The notes under the pieces are model-generated. The model was not told the DNA's origin. It worked only from the letters and a program-made list of their open reading frames with translations, and ran no database searches. Below, piece by piece: positions 14,919 through 22,748 of a DNA stretch of 26,853 nt. Source of the stretch: an uncultured Collinsella sp. GTDB taxonomy: Bacteria > Actinomycetota > Coriobacteriia > Coriobacteriales > Coriobacteriaceae. The DNA lies in NCBI GenBank assembly GCA_958346935.1, contig CATVTM010000022.1:1-26853 (forward strand), read 5' to 3'. The position numbers and the translations under genes were made by a program. Each line of letters begins with the position of its first letter. Positions within the stretch are counted from its first letter, which is position 1.

Positions 14919-16124
14919 TTACGCGGACGGCTCCTGCTGAGTAATGCAGTGGATGTTGCCGCCACCGAAGACGACCTGCTCGGACTGAACGCCGACGCAC
15001 TTGTAGACGCCCTCGCCCCAGACCTCGTCGTAGATCTTCTGGAGCGTGTCGACGGCCAGCTGGTCGTTCTCGTCGCCGTACTGCGGGACGATAACGCCGT
15101 GGTTGGTCACGAGGTAGTTCATGTAGGAGGCGATCAGCGGCTCGTCGGGGACGCGCGGCTCGGCGTTCTCGTCGGCATCGATGGTGTCGCAGGAAGCCTG
15201 GTCCATGAACAGCGGGTTCACGGGCATGCAGAGCTTGTAGACCTTCATCTTGCGGCCCTTGGCGTCGACGGCGTTGGAGAGGGTCTCGTAGGCAGCGTGG
15301 CACTGCTCGTAGAACGGGTACTCGGGATCGTCGGTCCAGATGCAGGCCATGACGCCCGGGGCGATGAACGTGGCGACGTCATCGATGTGGCCGTTGGTCT
15401 CCTCGGGGTCGATGCCCTCCTTGACCCAGATGACCTTCTCGACACCCAGGTAATCCTTGAGGTGCTCGTCCATGTAGGCACGAAGCTCCTCGCTCCAGGG
15501 CTCAAACTTCTTGTGGAACTTGGGCCAGATGGACTCGGGATCCTCTTCCTCCTCGAGCACCGCAGAGCAGGTGCGGCCCGGGGAAAGCAGGCACTGGTCG
15601 GTCACGACAAGGGTGCCCTCGCCGTCGACGGTGATGGAGCCGCCCTCGAGGATCATGTCGTCGGGACGATAGCGGCGGCAGCCGGAGAGCTCAGCCATCT
15701 TGAGGGCGATCTGCTCGTCCTTGTCCCACGGGAAGTACAGGCCGTCGACGAGGCCACCGTAGGCGTTGAAGTGCCAGTGGTTGGCGCGCTTCTCGCCCTT
15801 GCCGTTGATGACGTAGGTGGCGGCGGTGTCGCGGAACCAGGCGTCGTCGGTGGTCATCTCGATGACGGTGACGTTCTCGTCGTTCTCGAAGACGGCCTTG
15901 CAGTTGGCGTAGTCGACCTGGTTGGCGCACATATAGACCGGGGTGAACTCGGAGATGGCGCGGGCGATGGCGGCATACTGCTTCTGAGCCGGCTTGGCGC
16001 CGTGGGCCCAGGTGTCGGTGCGGTGGGGCCAGCCCATCCACACGCGATCCTGCGGGGCGAACTCAGCGGGCATAAAGAAGCCGTCGGCCTTGGGGGTGGA
16101 CTCGGACTCGGTGATCGTACGCAT
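14919..16124 (-). CDS. aguA: Agmatine deiminase (operon copy)
   Basis: A 401-residue agmatine deiminase, paralogous to the copy at 5906-7027. It converts agmatine to N-carbamoylputrescine and ammonia. Family motifs: DDAWFRDT (93-100), EGGS (160-163), NGHIDD with the catalytic His, and C-terminal GGGNIHCITQQEP with nucleophile Cys393. Two oddities: about 25 extra acidic and aromatic residues after position 180, absent from the other copy, and AA after FRDT where the other copy has GP. ATG 16124 follows GGAGGAAA. It is third in a minus-strand operon after putrescine carbamoyltransferase and an APC antiporter, the usual agu order, so it is likely the main catabolic enzyme. Strong hairpins lie on both sides of the gene. 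Confidence 0.92.
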   Translation of the reverse strand: MRTITESESTPKADGFFMPAEFAPQDRVWMGWPHRTDTWAHGAKPAQKQYAAIARAISEFTPVYMCANQVDYANCKAVFENDENVTVIEMTTDDAWFRDTAATYVINGKGEKRANHWHFNAYGGLVDGLYFPWDKDEQIALKMAELSGCRRYRPDDMILEGGSITVDGEGTLVVTDQCLLSPGRTCSAVLEEEEDPESIWPKFHKKFEPWSEELRAYMDEHLKDYLGVEKVIWVKEGIDPEETNGHIDDVATFIAPGVMACIWTDDPEYPFYEQCHAAYETLSNAVDAKGRKMKVYKLCMPVNPLFMDQASCDTIDADENAEPRVPDEPLIASYMNYLVTNHGVIVPQYGDENDQLAVDTLQKIYDEVWGEGVYKCVGVQSEQVVFGGGNIHCITQQEPSA

Positions 16125-16153
16125 AAGATTTCCTCCAAATCGAACGATCGCTT

Positions 16154-16176
16154 GCTGCGGGCGGGTTACCCGCAGC
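16154..16176. repeat. Hairpin upstream of operon aguA
   Basis: GCTGCGGG (16154-16161) and CCCGCAGC (16169-16176), 8 bp perfect with a 7-nt loop, about 30 bp before the deiminase start. An overlapping alternative, GCGGGT-T-ACCCGC, shares part of it. It could set the 5-prime end of a processed aguA mRNA. Confidence 0.6.
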
Positions 16177-16230
16177 CTAAAACCAAGAGATGGTAGGCGC
16201 CCGTTCCCCGGCAAAGGTCGAGGCGCCCGG

Positions 16231-16258
16231 TGCCGGTTTTCACGGAATCGCACCGGCA
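16231..16258. repeat. Hairpin in the aguD-aguA spacer
   Basis: TGCCGGT (16231-16237) and ACCGGCA (16252-16258), 7 bp perfect with a 14-nt loop. A direct repeat GGCGCCCG (16196-16203 and 16222-16229) lies beside it. Confidence 0.5.
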
Positions 16259-16317
16259 AGCGACGACGTAACCAAGTGCGCGGAGACAAAACGCACGAAG
16301 GATACGGAAGAGAGATT

Positions 16318-16411
16318 GGGGTGGGCGGTGGTTACCGGAGCTATCGCTCACACCCACCCCGGGGGAATGGTTAGAAGATGATGAGGGTTGGAGCCCCGAA
16401 TCCGGGTGCTC
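16318..16411 (-). other. Two hairpins directly after the antiporter stop
   Basis: The first (16391-16411, GAGC-CCCG-AATC-CGGG with a one-base bulge, then GCTC) overlaps the stop codon of the antiporter gene. The second (GGGGTGGG at 16318-16325 with CCCACCCC at 16353-16360) encloses GAGC-GATA-GCTC on the minus strand. Neither has a clear U-tract. They may protect the upstream mRNA from 3-prime decay. The 286-bp gap 16125-16410 holds no gene. Confidence 0.5.
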
Positions 16412-17850
16412 TAGTTCTCCTCGGCCTCGGCAGCCTCCTCAGCGAGACGCTGAGCTGCCAGCTCGGGAGTGAGGCCCTTGTACTCGGTCTCGCGGCCCTT
16501 GGCGCTGACGACGCGGACAACCTCGCCGATGAGCAGAAGCACGATGAAGATAACGATCATCGGGAGCTTGTCGCCAATTTCAGCGGCAGAGAGCGGCACC
16601 AGCGTTGCAACGATGGCCAGGATCAGCTCGATGCAAGGGATGGCCAGCATGACCTTCATCATGGCACCCTTAAACGGGAACGTGAAGATGCGCTCGCGGT
16701 CGGGGTCGTTCTTGCGAAGGTTGAGGAACGCCGGGAACATCGGGATGTAGGTCAGCAGCAGGAAGACGACGGAGGTGCCGAAGAGCATCCAGAAGACGCC
16801 GTTGGAGATGGCGTCGATGGGAACGAGCTGCAGGCACAGCACCAGGGAGGCAACGACGGCGTTGACCAGGTTGGCGCCGTTGGGCATGTCGTCCTTGGAG
16901 ATCATCGAAGCAAAGACCTTGGGCATGTTGCCGTGCTCGGCAGCATAGCGAGCAACGGAGTTAACGCCGAAGGACCAAGCAGCCATGTTGGCGAACAGGG
17001 TGATCAGGAAGGCGATGCAGATGACCTTGAAGATCATGGAGTCGCCCACCATGGTCTGGACGGCAAAGATCATGCCGTAGTCGGGGTCGATGGCATCGGC
17101 CGGCACGGCGGCACCGATGCCAAAGCCGGCGAACAGGTAGATCACGGCGATGGACAGACCACCGACAATGATTGCCTTGGGGATATCGCGAGCAGGATCG
17201 GCCATGTCGTCGGTCATGGTGCAGATGACCTCGAAGCCCATGAAGTTAAAGATGATGATCGACAGATAGCCGAGGGCGTTAGTGTTGGTGAGCTCGGGCA
17301 GGAAGGTGGTGGCGGACATATCGTTCGCAAAACCATTCTCCATGGCGTACCAAATGCCCAGAGCGCCGACGATAACGGCAACGGCGACCTTGATGATGGC
17401 GCCACCGTTGAGGACCCACTCGGAGTCAGCCGCCTTGGAGCGGCCCATGAGGTAGACGATCCACACAAAGGCAAGATCGATACCCATCTTGGCGATCAGA
17501 TTGAACTCAACGCCAAAGACCATGCCCAGAATGTCGGGGAACATGGTAGCCAGCGAGGCAATCCACAGCGGGTAGTTAACCCAGTAGTAGTACGAAATGC
17601 GGGCGCCCCACTTGTCGCCCAGGCCATCGCGTACCCAGTCGTAAATGCCACCCTCGCCGTCATAGGTGGTGCCGAGCTCGGCGACAACCATGCCATACGG
17701 GAGCAGGAAGGTCAGGATCAGGAAGATCCACCAGAAGAACTGCTGGTTGCCAATGGCAGCAGCAGGCGCGGCGGCCTCGCAGACGAAGACGACGCAGATG
17801 ATGGTCGAAATGACCGTCAAGAAGGAAAGCTTTTTCTTTCCGTCGCTCAT
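16411..17850 (-). CDS. aguD: Agmatine/putrescine antiporter, APC family
   Basis: A 479-residue APC-superfamily permease with about twelve membrane helices. TM1 region (VCEAAAPAAAIGN) and FNFMGFEVICTMTDDMADPARDIPKA in TM6 and its loop fit the agmatine/putrescine and glutamate/GABA exchanger group. Its place between putrescine carbamoyltransferase and agmatine deiminase is the standard aguD position, so I infer it imports agmatine and exports putrescine. The C-terminal 30 residues are an acidic alanine-glutamate tail (LAEEAAEAEEN), presumably cytoplasmic and absent from the paralog at 12910-14319. The ATG follows AAAGGAGC. Strong hairpins lie in both flanking gaps. Confidence 0.88.
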   Translation of the reverse strand: MSDGKKKLSFLTVISTIICVVFVCEAAAPAAAIGNQQFFWWIFLILTFLLPYGMVVAELGTTYDGEGGIYDWVRDGLGDKWGARISYYYWVNYPLWIASLATMFPDILGMVFGVEFNLIAKMGIDLAFVWIVYLMGRSKAADSEWVLNGGAIIKVAVAVIVGALGIWYAMENGFANDMSATTFLPELTNTNALGYLSIIIFNFMGFEVICTMTDDMADPARDIPKAIIVGGLSIAVIYLFAGFGIGAAVPADAIDPDYGMIFAVQTMVGDSMIFKVICIAFLITLFANMAAWSFGVNSVARYAAEHGNMPKVFASMISKDDMPNGANLVNAVVASLVLCLQLVPIDAISNGVFWMLFGTSVVFLLLTYIPMFPAFLNLRKNDPDRERIFTFPFKGAMMKVMLAIPCIELILAIVATLVPLSAAEIGDKLPMIVIFIVLLLIGEVVRVVSAKGRETEYKGLTPELAAQRLAEEAAEAEEN

Positions 17851-17881
17851 GATGAGCTCCTTTGCTCAGTCTTGGACAGAT

Positions 17882-17956
17882 CCGAGGCCCAAGGCACTAA
17901 GGCAATCGCTTGGGCCTCGGTGAGCGGGCGACAGGAGACGAGCATCCGCCGCCCGC
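17882..17956. repeat. Two strong hairpins between aguB and aguD
   Basis: CCGAGGCCCAAG (17882-17893) pairs perfectly with 17909-17920 over 12 bp (15-nt loop). GCGGGCG (17924-17930) pairs with CGCCCGC (17950-17956). Neither has a U-tract, so transcription can continue into aguD. They probably set relative mRNA stability of the two genes, as intercistronic stem-loops often do. Confidence 0.6.
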
Positions 17957-17982
17957 AAACGTGCTTTTAGAGGCCTTGAGGC

Positions 17983-19056
17983 TTAGAGCTGCTCGAGAGC
18001 CTCGAGAGCGGCGTGGAGCTCGGCCTTGGCGGAGTACTCGACACCCTCGTCGTTGAGCGGGGTGCGCTTGCCCAGAGCGGCAAGGAGAGCACGGATAGAG
18101 TGCTTGCGGTTCTCGGCCTCGACCCAGCACAGGGAGCGCTCGGGATCGTCCATGACCTCGTCGACGACCTCCTCGTTGCGGGTGGCCGGCAGGCAGTGCA
18201 TGAACTTGGAGTCTGCGCCGGCGAAGTTCATCATGTCCATGGTGACCTGATACTTGGGATAGAACACGTCCATGTAGTTCTCGCCCGAGACCTCCTCGTC
18301 GTACAGGCCATACCACACGTCGGTGTAGATGAAGTCGGCACCCTTGATGCACTCGATGTCGTCGGAAATGACGATGGAGCCGCCGGAGACCTTGCAGTTC
18401 TCCTCGGCGATGGCCATCATCTGCTTGCCGAACTCGGCGCGCTCCTCAACGGTGCCAACATGCAGGCCGCCGTCGGGGATCTGGTGGCCCTTAGGTCCAA
18501 ACTGGACAAACTTCATGCCGACCTTGGAGGCGATGAACATGAGGGAGACGCAGACCTGGGTGGCGTCGCCGATGAAGGCCAGGGTGCAGTCCTCGATCTT
18601 CTTGCCCCCGGGGAGGTTCTCGAGCATGGTCATGAGGTCGCCCATCTCCTGCGTGGGATGGTTGAACTCGGACATGCCGTTGATGACGGGCGCAGCGGAG
18701 CCCTCGGCGAGGCCGACGACGTCCTTGTGACGGTCAACGCGAGCCATCATGATGTCGAGCAGCGAACCCATGACGCGAGCGGTGTCGCCCAGGGACTCAT
18801 GGCCACCGAGCTGGATGGTGCCAGGGCCATAGAACTGAGCGTGGCCGCCGAGGTCGGTCATAGCCGTCTCGAAGGAAAGACGGGTGCGGGTGGAGACCTG
18901 CTGGAAGATCATGCCAAGGCTCTGGTTGCGGAGCAGGTGCGGATAATAACCGTCAACCTTGATGGCCTTCTTCATTGCCAGGCCAAGATCCTCGATAGCC
19001 AGGATCTGCTCTTTGGTGAAGTCGTTGGTGTCGATGAAATCCTTAGGCAGTGCCAT
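17983..19056 (-). CDS. aguB: Putrescine carbamoyltransferase
   Basis: A 357-residue carbamoyltransferase. It converts N-carbamoylputrescine and phosphate to putrescine and carbamoyl phosphate, the second step of agmatine catabolism. STRTR (55-59) binds carbamoyl phosphate, HPTQ (133-136) and HCLPA are the other active-site motifs. It is putrescine- rather than ornithine-type because the ornithine DxxxSMG loop is replaced by YTDVWYGLYDEE and the C-terminus has an extended helix after LLAALGKRTPL, both typical of putrescine carbamoyltransferase. The ATG follows GGAAAGGAAA. It is the first gene of the minus-strand agu operon, ahead of aguD and aguA, and is divergent from a membrane LuxR regulator. 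No carbamate kinase gene (the usual aguC) occurs in this window. Confidence 0.93.
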   Translation of the reverse strand: MALPKDFIDTNDFTKEQILAIEDLGLAMKKAIKVDGYYPHLLRNQSLGMIFQQVSTRTRLSFETAMTDLGGHAQFYGPGTIQLGGHESLGDTARVMGSLLDIMMARVDRHKDVVGLAEGSAAPVINGMSEFNHPTQEMGDLMTMLENLPGGKKIEDCTLAFIGDATQVCVSLMFIASKVGMKFVQFGPKGHQIPDGGLHVGTVEERAEFGKQMMAIAEENCKVSGGSIVISDDIECIKGADFIYTDVWYGLYDEEVSGENYMDVFYPKYQVTMDMMNFAGADSKFMHCLPATRNEEVVDEVMDDPERSLCWVEAENRKHSIRALLAALGKRTPLNDEGVEYSAKAELHAALEALEQL

Positions 19057-19096
19057 GTCGATTTCCTTTCCGCCGGTCTTGCCGACTATTAACTAT

Positions 19097-19119
19097 GAGG
19101 CGCTCGAACATCACGCCTC
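19097..19119. repeat. Hairpin in the aguB leader
   Basis: GAGGCG (19097-19102) and CGCCTC (19114-19119), 6 bp perfect with an 11-nt loop, 40 bp upstream of the aguB start. It may be part of the aguB mRNA leader. On the plus strand a TTGACA (19123-19128), 17-bp spacer and TATGCA could be a weak promoter toward the LuxR gene. Confidence 0.4.
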
Positions 19120-19215
19120 GTGTTGACAAGACCATCATTCACCCGTATGCAATTTTTACCTAGTTTATTCGGGATTAAAGACCGTTCACGGAGTTACACC
19201 CTCTCTAATCCAATA

Positions 19216-19250
19216 TAAACCCGCAGGTCAAGAGTTTACAGGGGGTTTAC
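19216..19250. promoter_or_regulatory. TAAAC/GTTTA repeats, candidate LuxR operator of the agu locus
   Basis: TAAACCC (19216-19222) and GGGTTTA (19243-19249) form a perfect inverted repeat. A further GTTTAC lies between them at 19234, eleven bases from the GTTTAC at 19245. It sits near the middle of the 331-bp gap between aguB and the divergent membrane LuxR gene, where an operator for both would be expected. Apart from this, the aguB leader hairpin and possible promoters, I see nothing in the gap. Confidence 0.5.
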
Positions 19251-19387
19251 CATCTAGAACCGCGAACGGTATACGGCTATGCTGTATCTCGGCGCCTAAT
19301 CCGCAATGAAACGAAGGGTTGAGACGTCTATATCCCACAAGGTATACAGAGCTCGGCCATAGAATAAATGAGATGGGACGGTGACAG

Positions 19388-20353
19388 ATGAACACCCTGA
19401 TGTTCTTCTATACCCTAGCGATACTCGTGATCTGTATTGTGACGGCGGTACTCTCGCTTGCCGCCTATGCCTCATCTCGTCGACGCTTCTTTATCTATGG
19501 CAGCGGCGTATTTATCTGCTATGCCATCGAGATGACCGAGATTTTCTTTTTTGAATACACGCTGCAAAACCAGAGTTTTCCAGCCAGCGACTATTACTCA
19601 ATTACCATGCCTGTGTTGCGGACCTTTGTGGCGACCGCTTCGCAGGCTTTTATTTGGCTCATTGCCATGGATTTGCTCGACAAGCATTCAAAAAAGCAGT
19701 TTGTCATTCCCGTCGCAACGTTCTTGCTGAGCGAGCTGCTGATTATCGTCGCTGTCCCCTACGGCCCCATTCATCAATGGCTCTACTACACGATGCGTCA
19801 GGTATTCCTTGTTTTCGTGGGGCTATATATCTTTTGGACGGCACGCAAGAGCACACAAGTCGAGCTGAAGGCACGCGTTAACAACCAGCGAAAGCACCTG
19901 ATTATCGGCGCCATTCTGGTCGGATGCATCGTCGCCGAGGACTTCTACAACATCCTAGTGGTCCCCATGAGCTTGGCGCCCTCCTGGCTGCAGCTGTACC
20001 TATCCGAGCGCAACTTTAGCGAGAACATCTTTGCGTGTTACTTTGCGATCCTGCTCATTATCTACGCCTATCACGTGCTTTCGATTCGCATGCAGGAGGC
20101 ACCCGAGGAAAAGAACGTCAGCGATCTTGATCGACACATCGAAGAGCAGATGCCCTTCTACCGCAACGCCTACAAGCTCTCCAACCGCGAGACCGAAGTC
20201 ATGCGTCTGGTTGTGCTGGGCAAATCGAACCAAGAGATCGCTGACGAGCTATTCCTTGCCGTGGGCACCGTCAAGACCCACATCCACAACATCCTGGTCA
20301 AAACCGAACAGCAAAACCGCACCACGCTCATCCTCCACTTCTGGAAGCGATGA
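19388..20353 (+). CDS. Membrane-bound LuxR-family regulator of the agu locus
   Basis: A 321-residue one-component regulator. Residues 1-225 form about seven hydrophobic segments and 263-321 are a LuxR/GerE helix-turn-helix (LSNRETEVMRLVVLG, then GTVKTHIHNILVKTEQ). It shares FFFEY (53-57), an ED pair (184-185) and SERNFSEN (206-213) with the other two membrane LuxR proteins. Its place, divergent from the agmatine operon, suggests that it senses agmatine or putrescine and controls that operon; this is inferred. The ATG is preceded by GGGACGGTGAC, a weak binding site, so expression may be low. A hairpin of 12 bp begins one base past the stop codon. Confidence 0.86.
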   Translation: MNTLMFFYTLAILVICIVTAVLSLAAYASSRRRFFIYGSGVFICYAIEMTEIFFFEYTLQNQSFPASDYYSITMPVLRTFVATASQAFIWLIAMDLLDKHSKKQFVIPVATFLLSELLIIVAVPYGPIHQWLYYTMRQVFLVFVGLYIFWTARKSTQVELKARVNNQRKHLIIGAILVGCIVAEDFYNILVVPMSLAPSWLQLYLSERNFSENIFACYFAILLIIYAYHVLSIRMQEAPEEKNVSDLDRHIEEQMPFYRNAYKLSNRETEVMRLVVLGKSNQEIADELFLAVGTVKTHIHNILVKTEQQNRTTLILHFWKR

Positions 20354-20354
20354 A

Positions 20355-20382
20355 GTTACGCGGTTTTACCAAACCGCGTAAC
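20355..20382 (+). terminator. Hairpin directly after the LuxR stop
   Basis: GTTACGCGGTTT (20355-20366), tetraloop TACC and the exact complement (20371-20382), starting one base beyond the stop codon. The stem is very stable but no U-tract follows, so it may be a stability element or a Rho-type pause site. Confidence 0.55.
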
Positions 20383-20395
20383 GGCTCGACGCTGC

Positions 20396-20493
20396 AAGCG
20401 CCCCTAGGCGGCAATCTGACGTTCAATCGTCGGTCGCGTACAAAAGTACGCTTCCCTCCTCTTTCACGTCACCTTGTTCGCCTAGGGGCGCTT
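20396..20493. repeat. Branched inverted-repeat element
   Basis: A perfect 15-bp outer repeat (AAGCGCCCCTAGGCG at 20396-20410 with 20479-20493) encloses two further perfect hairpins: GACG-N6-CGTC (20418-20431) and GCGTAC-AAAA-GTACGC (20436-20451). It lies between the convergent LuxR and ABC permease genes. The branched fold suggests a structured RNA, a small mobile repeat or an elaborate terminator. No known family is recognised. Confidence 0.6.
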
Positions 20494-20537
20494 TCGCTGA
20501 CTTATGCTCAACTTACGATAATTCCGAGCTGAACGAG

Positions 20538-22748
20538 TTATTCGCTATAACGGGTGGCGATGGCGGCTTGTACCATGCCGGCACTCATGAGGTACGTTAC
20601 CAGGAAGTAGCCGCCGTAGGCCGCCAGGAAAATCGCGCAGGTGAGGCCCACGGTGCCGCCGATGCTCATATTTCCGAAAATGCTCACCAGCTCGATGATC
20701 ACCTTAAGTGCCACAAAGGAGTGCGCCAGGCCCACTGCCAGCGGGAACAGGAAGAATACCGCTTGCTGCGCCATCACCGAATGACGAATCTGGCGGTCCT
20801 CACAGCCGATCTGTGCCAGCACACGATAGCTGCGGCTGCCGTCGGCCACGTTGGAGAGTTGCTGGATCGACAGAATCGCCGCGCATGCAACGACCAATAC
20901 AAAGCCGATGTAGATGGCTAGGTAGCTAATAAGACCGTTCATTTGCGCTGCTTGCGTGTACATCTCGGAGCGTGTGATGAAGATTCCCCACGACCCCGGC
21001 TCCTTGCCGTCAACGAGCAGATCGTCGAGCACAGTGTTTTTAATGCTCTCGTCTGCCTCAGTCGTATCCATCCCCTGTTTGTAGTTAACGAGCAGGCTAC
21101 TGGAATACGGCTGCAGATTAAGTTGGGACAACAGCTCGTCGGCAACGACGACGGTACCCGGATTACTGCCCATCGCCGAGTTGGCGATGGCCGCCGTATC
21201 TTCGTCCGACTTATCGGTTGCGGGCTTGAGCGTATGCCCGCCCAAGGTAAGGGCATGGCCGTCAGCCATATACTTGGTGTACAGGTCGACCAGCTCGCCG
21301 CCCATATCACACGTGAGCAGGTACTGGTCGCGACCGATGTGCACCGGCTCCTCGCCCATCATCTGACGCAGTTTGTTGTACTGGCTCGCCGGCGTCACAA
21401 ACAGACCCATCGTATCGGCATTGCTACCCCCGAACGCCTTGGGAAGCTTTTCGCCCATGGTCTTGCACATCTCACCTGGGGTCACCGAAGGGTCCGAGCC
21501 GCCAAGCGGGTAACTCAGATACGAATCGATCTGCACATGCTCACCGGCAACATCGGCGATATTGACCTTCTTGCCGGTCTCGTCGTTGTTGCCCGCCGAC
21601 TTGCCCTTGCCGTGCCATGCAGGGTACAAATCGACCGTTGTATCGGCCAGCACCATGCGATCGGCCTCAGACGGATTGACATACCCTTTGTACCCTTTGT
21701 AGTAGTCGAGCGTATCGGGCGTGTAATAGACATACGTCTGAGACACATCAACAGGGTTATAGCGCTCCAGGTTTTCGTTCATCACGTTGGCAATCGACAT
21801 ACCGCACGTCACCGAGGTGATGGCCAAAAACAGGAGCATCGCGATGACGCCCATCGAAAAGCACACCGTGTTGACCTTGGCCGCAAGCTGGCGCACGGTA
21901 AACATGTTGAGGCCGCGCCAATACACGCCGCGCAGGCTCTGCAGCAGCTTGATGAGCATACCCGAGAGTCCCCAGAACAGGGCAAAGGTGCCTACGGTAA
22001 CCATAGCGGTCGTAATACCAAACTGGTTCATGGCCTCTTGCAACTTGCTGTCCGTCGCGGTTAGCGGGAACCCATCACGTAGCAGACGGTAATAGGCCAC
22101 GCCCACAAGTACCACGCCCACGGCAAAGATGGCAATCGCGATCCAGGGGTTGCGTGTCTTGATGCTCTCGTTGCGGCGCTCGGCACCCATAAGCTCGATG
22201 AGTTTGGTACGACGCACGGCGCGAAGGTTCAGCAGTAGCGTGAGCACAAACATTACGAGCATGCAGGCAAGGGTCAGATTGAACGCATGCACCGAGAAAA
22301 AGAAGTGGAAATTGGCGATCTGTGTCTTAAAGAGCGAGGCCGTAAAGAACGTCATGAGCTGGGAGAGTCCCACACCCAGCACAATGCCGGCGACAAAGGC
22401 CACGACCGATACTATCACGGTCTCGAGCGCCATGATCGTAGCGACGCGCCCGCGCCCCATGCCGAGCACCTGGTACAGGCCAAACTCCTTCTTGCGGCGT
22501 TTCATGATGAAGTTATTGGCATACACCATCAAAAAGGCCATGACACCGGCCAAAAAGTACGTCAGGTCGCCGAGCATGCTGCCCATTACCTGCGCCAAGC
22601 CCTCTTCATCGATTCCGGCGATATCGACCTGCATCGAGATGGTGTTAAAGGCATAGAAGACCGTGACGCCCAGGGTGAGCGTCAAAAGGTAGACGAGGTA
22701 ATCGCGGCCGGCGCGGCGGACGTTGCCCCAAGCGAGTTTACAGAGCAT
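20538..22748 (-). CDS. FtsX-type ABC transporter permease (BceB-like)
   Basis: A 736-residue permease with about ten membrane helices and a large extracytoplasmic domain of about 280 residues between helices 7 and 8. This is the layout of BceB-type permeases, which in Firmicutes remove or sense cell-wall antibiotics such as bacitracin and lantibiotics. Two FtsX regions flank the domain. The domain is larger than in classic BceB (about 200 residues). ATG 22748 is preferred because GGTGAGGG stands just upstream; it overlaps the end of the ATPase gene by 11 bases, so the two are translationally coupled. There is no BceRS-type two-component system beside it, unlike most Bce loci. The substrate is therefore uncertain. 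Confidence 0.85.
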   Translation of the reverse strand: MLCKLAWGNVRRAGRDYLVYLLTLTLGVTVFYAFNTISMQVDIAGIDEEGLAQVMGSMLGDLTYFLAGVMAFLMVYANNFIMKRRKKEFGLYQVLGMGRGRVATIMALETVIVSVVAFVAGIVLGVGLSQLMTFFTASLFKTQIANFHFFFSVHAFNLTLACMLVMFVLTLLLNLRAVRRTKLIELMGAERRNESIKTRNPWIAIAIFAVGVVLVGVAYYRLLRDGFPLTATDSKLQEAMNQFGITTAMVTVGTFALFWGLSGMLIKLLQSLRGVYWRGLNMFTVRQLAAKVNTVCFSMGVIAMLLFLAITSVTCGMSIANVMNENLERYNPVDVSQTYVYYTPDTLDYYKGYKGYVNPSEADRMVLADTTVDLYPAWHGKGKSAGNNDETGKKVNIADVAGEHVQIDSYLSYPLGGSDPSVTPGEMCKTMGEKLPKAFGGSNADTMGLFVTPASQYNKLRQMMGEEPVHIGRDQYLLTCDMGGELVDLYTKYMADGHALTLGGHTLKPATDKSDEDTAAIANSAMGSNPGTVVVADELLSQLNLQPYSSSLLVNYKQGMDTTEADESIKNTVLDDLLVDGKEPGSWGIFITRSEMYTQAAQMNGLISYLAIYIGFVLVVACAAILSIQQLSNVADGSRSYRVLAQIGCEDRQIRHSVMAQQAVFFLFPLAVGLAHSFVALKVIIELVSIFGNMSIGGTVGLTCAIFLAAYGGYFLVTYLMSAGMVQAAIATRYSE

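Noticed and set aside
16121..16410. Possible riboswitch (cobalamin- or FMN-like segments around GCCGGT).
   Set aside because: None of the defining boxes is complete; only generic GC-rich hairpins are present.
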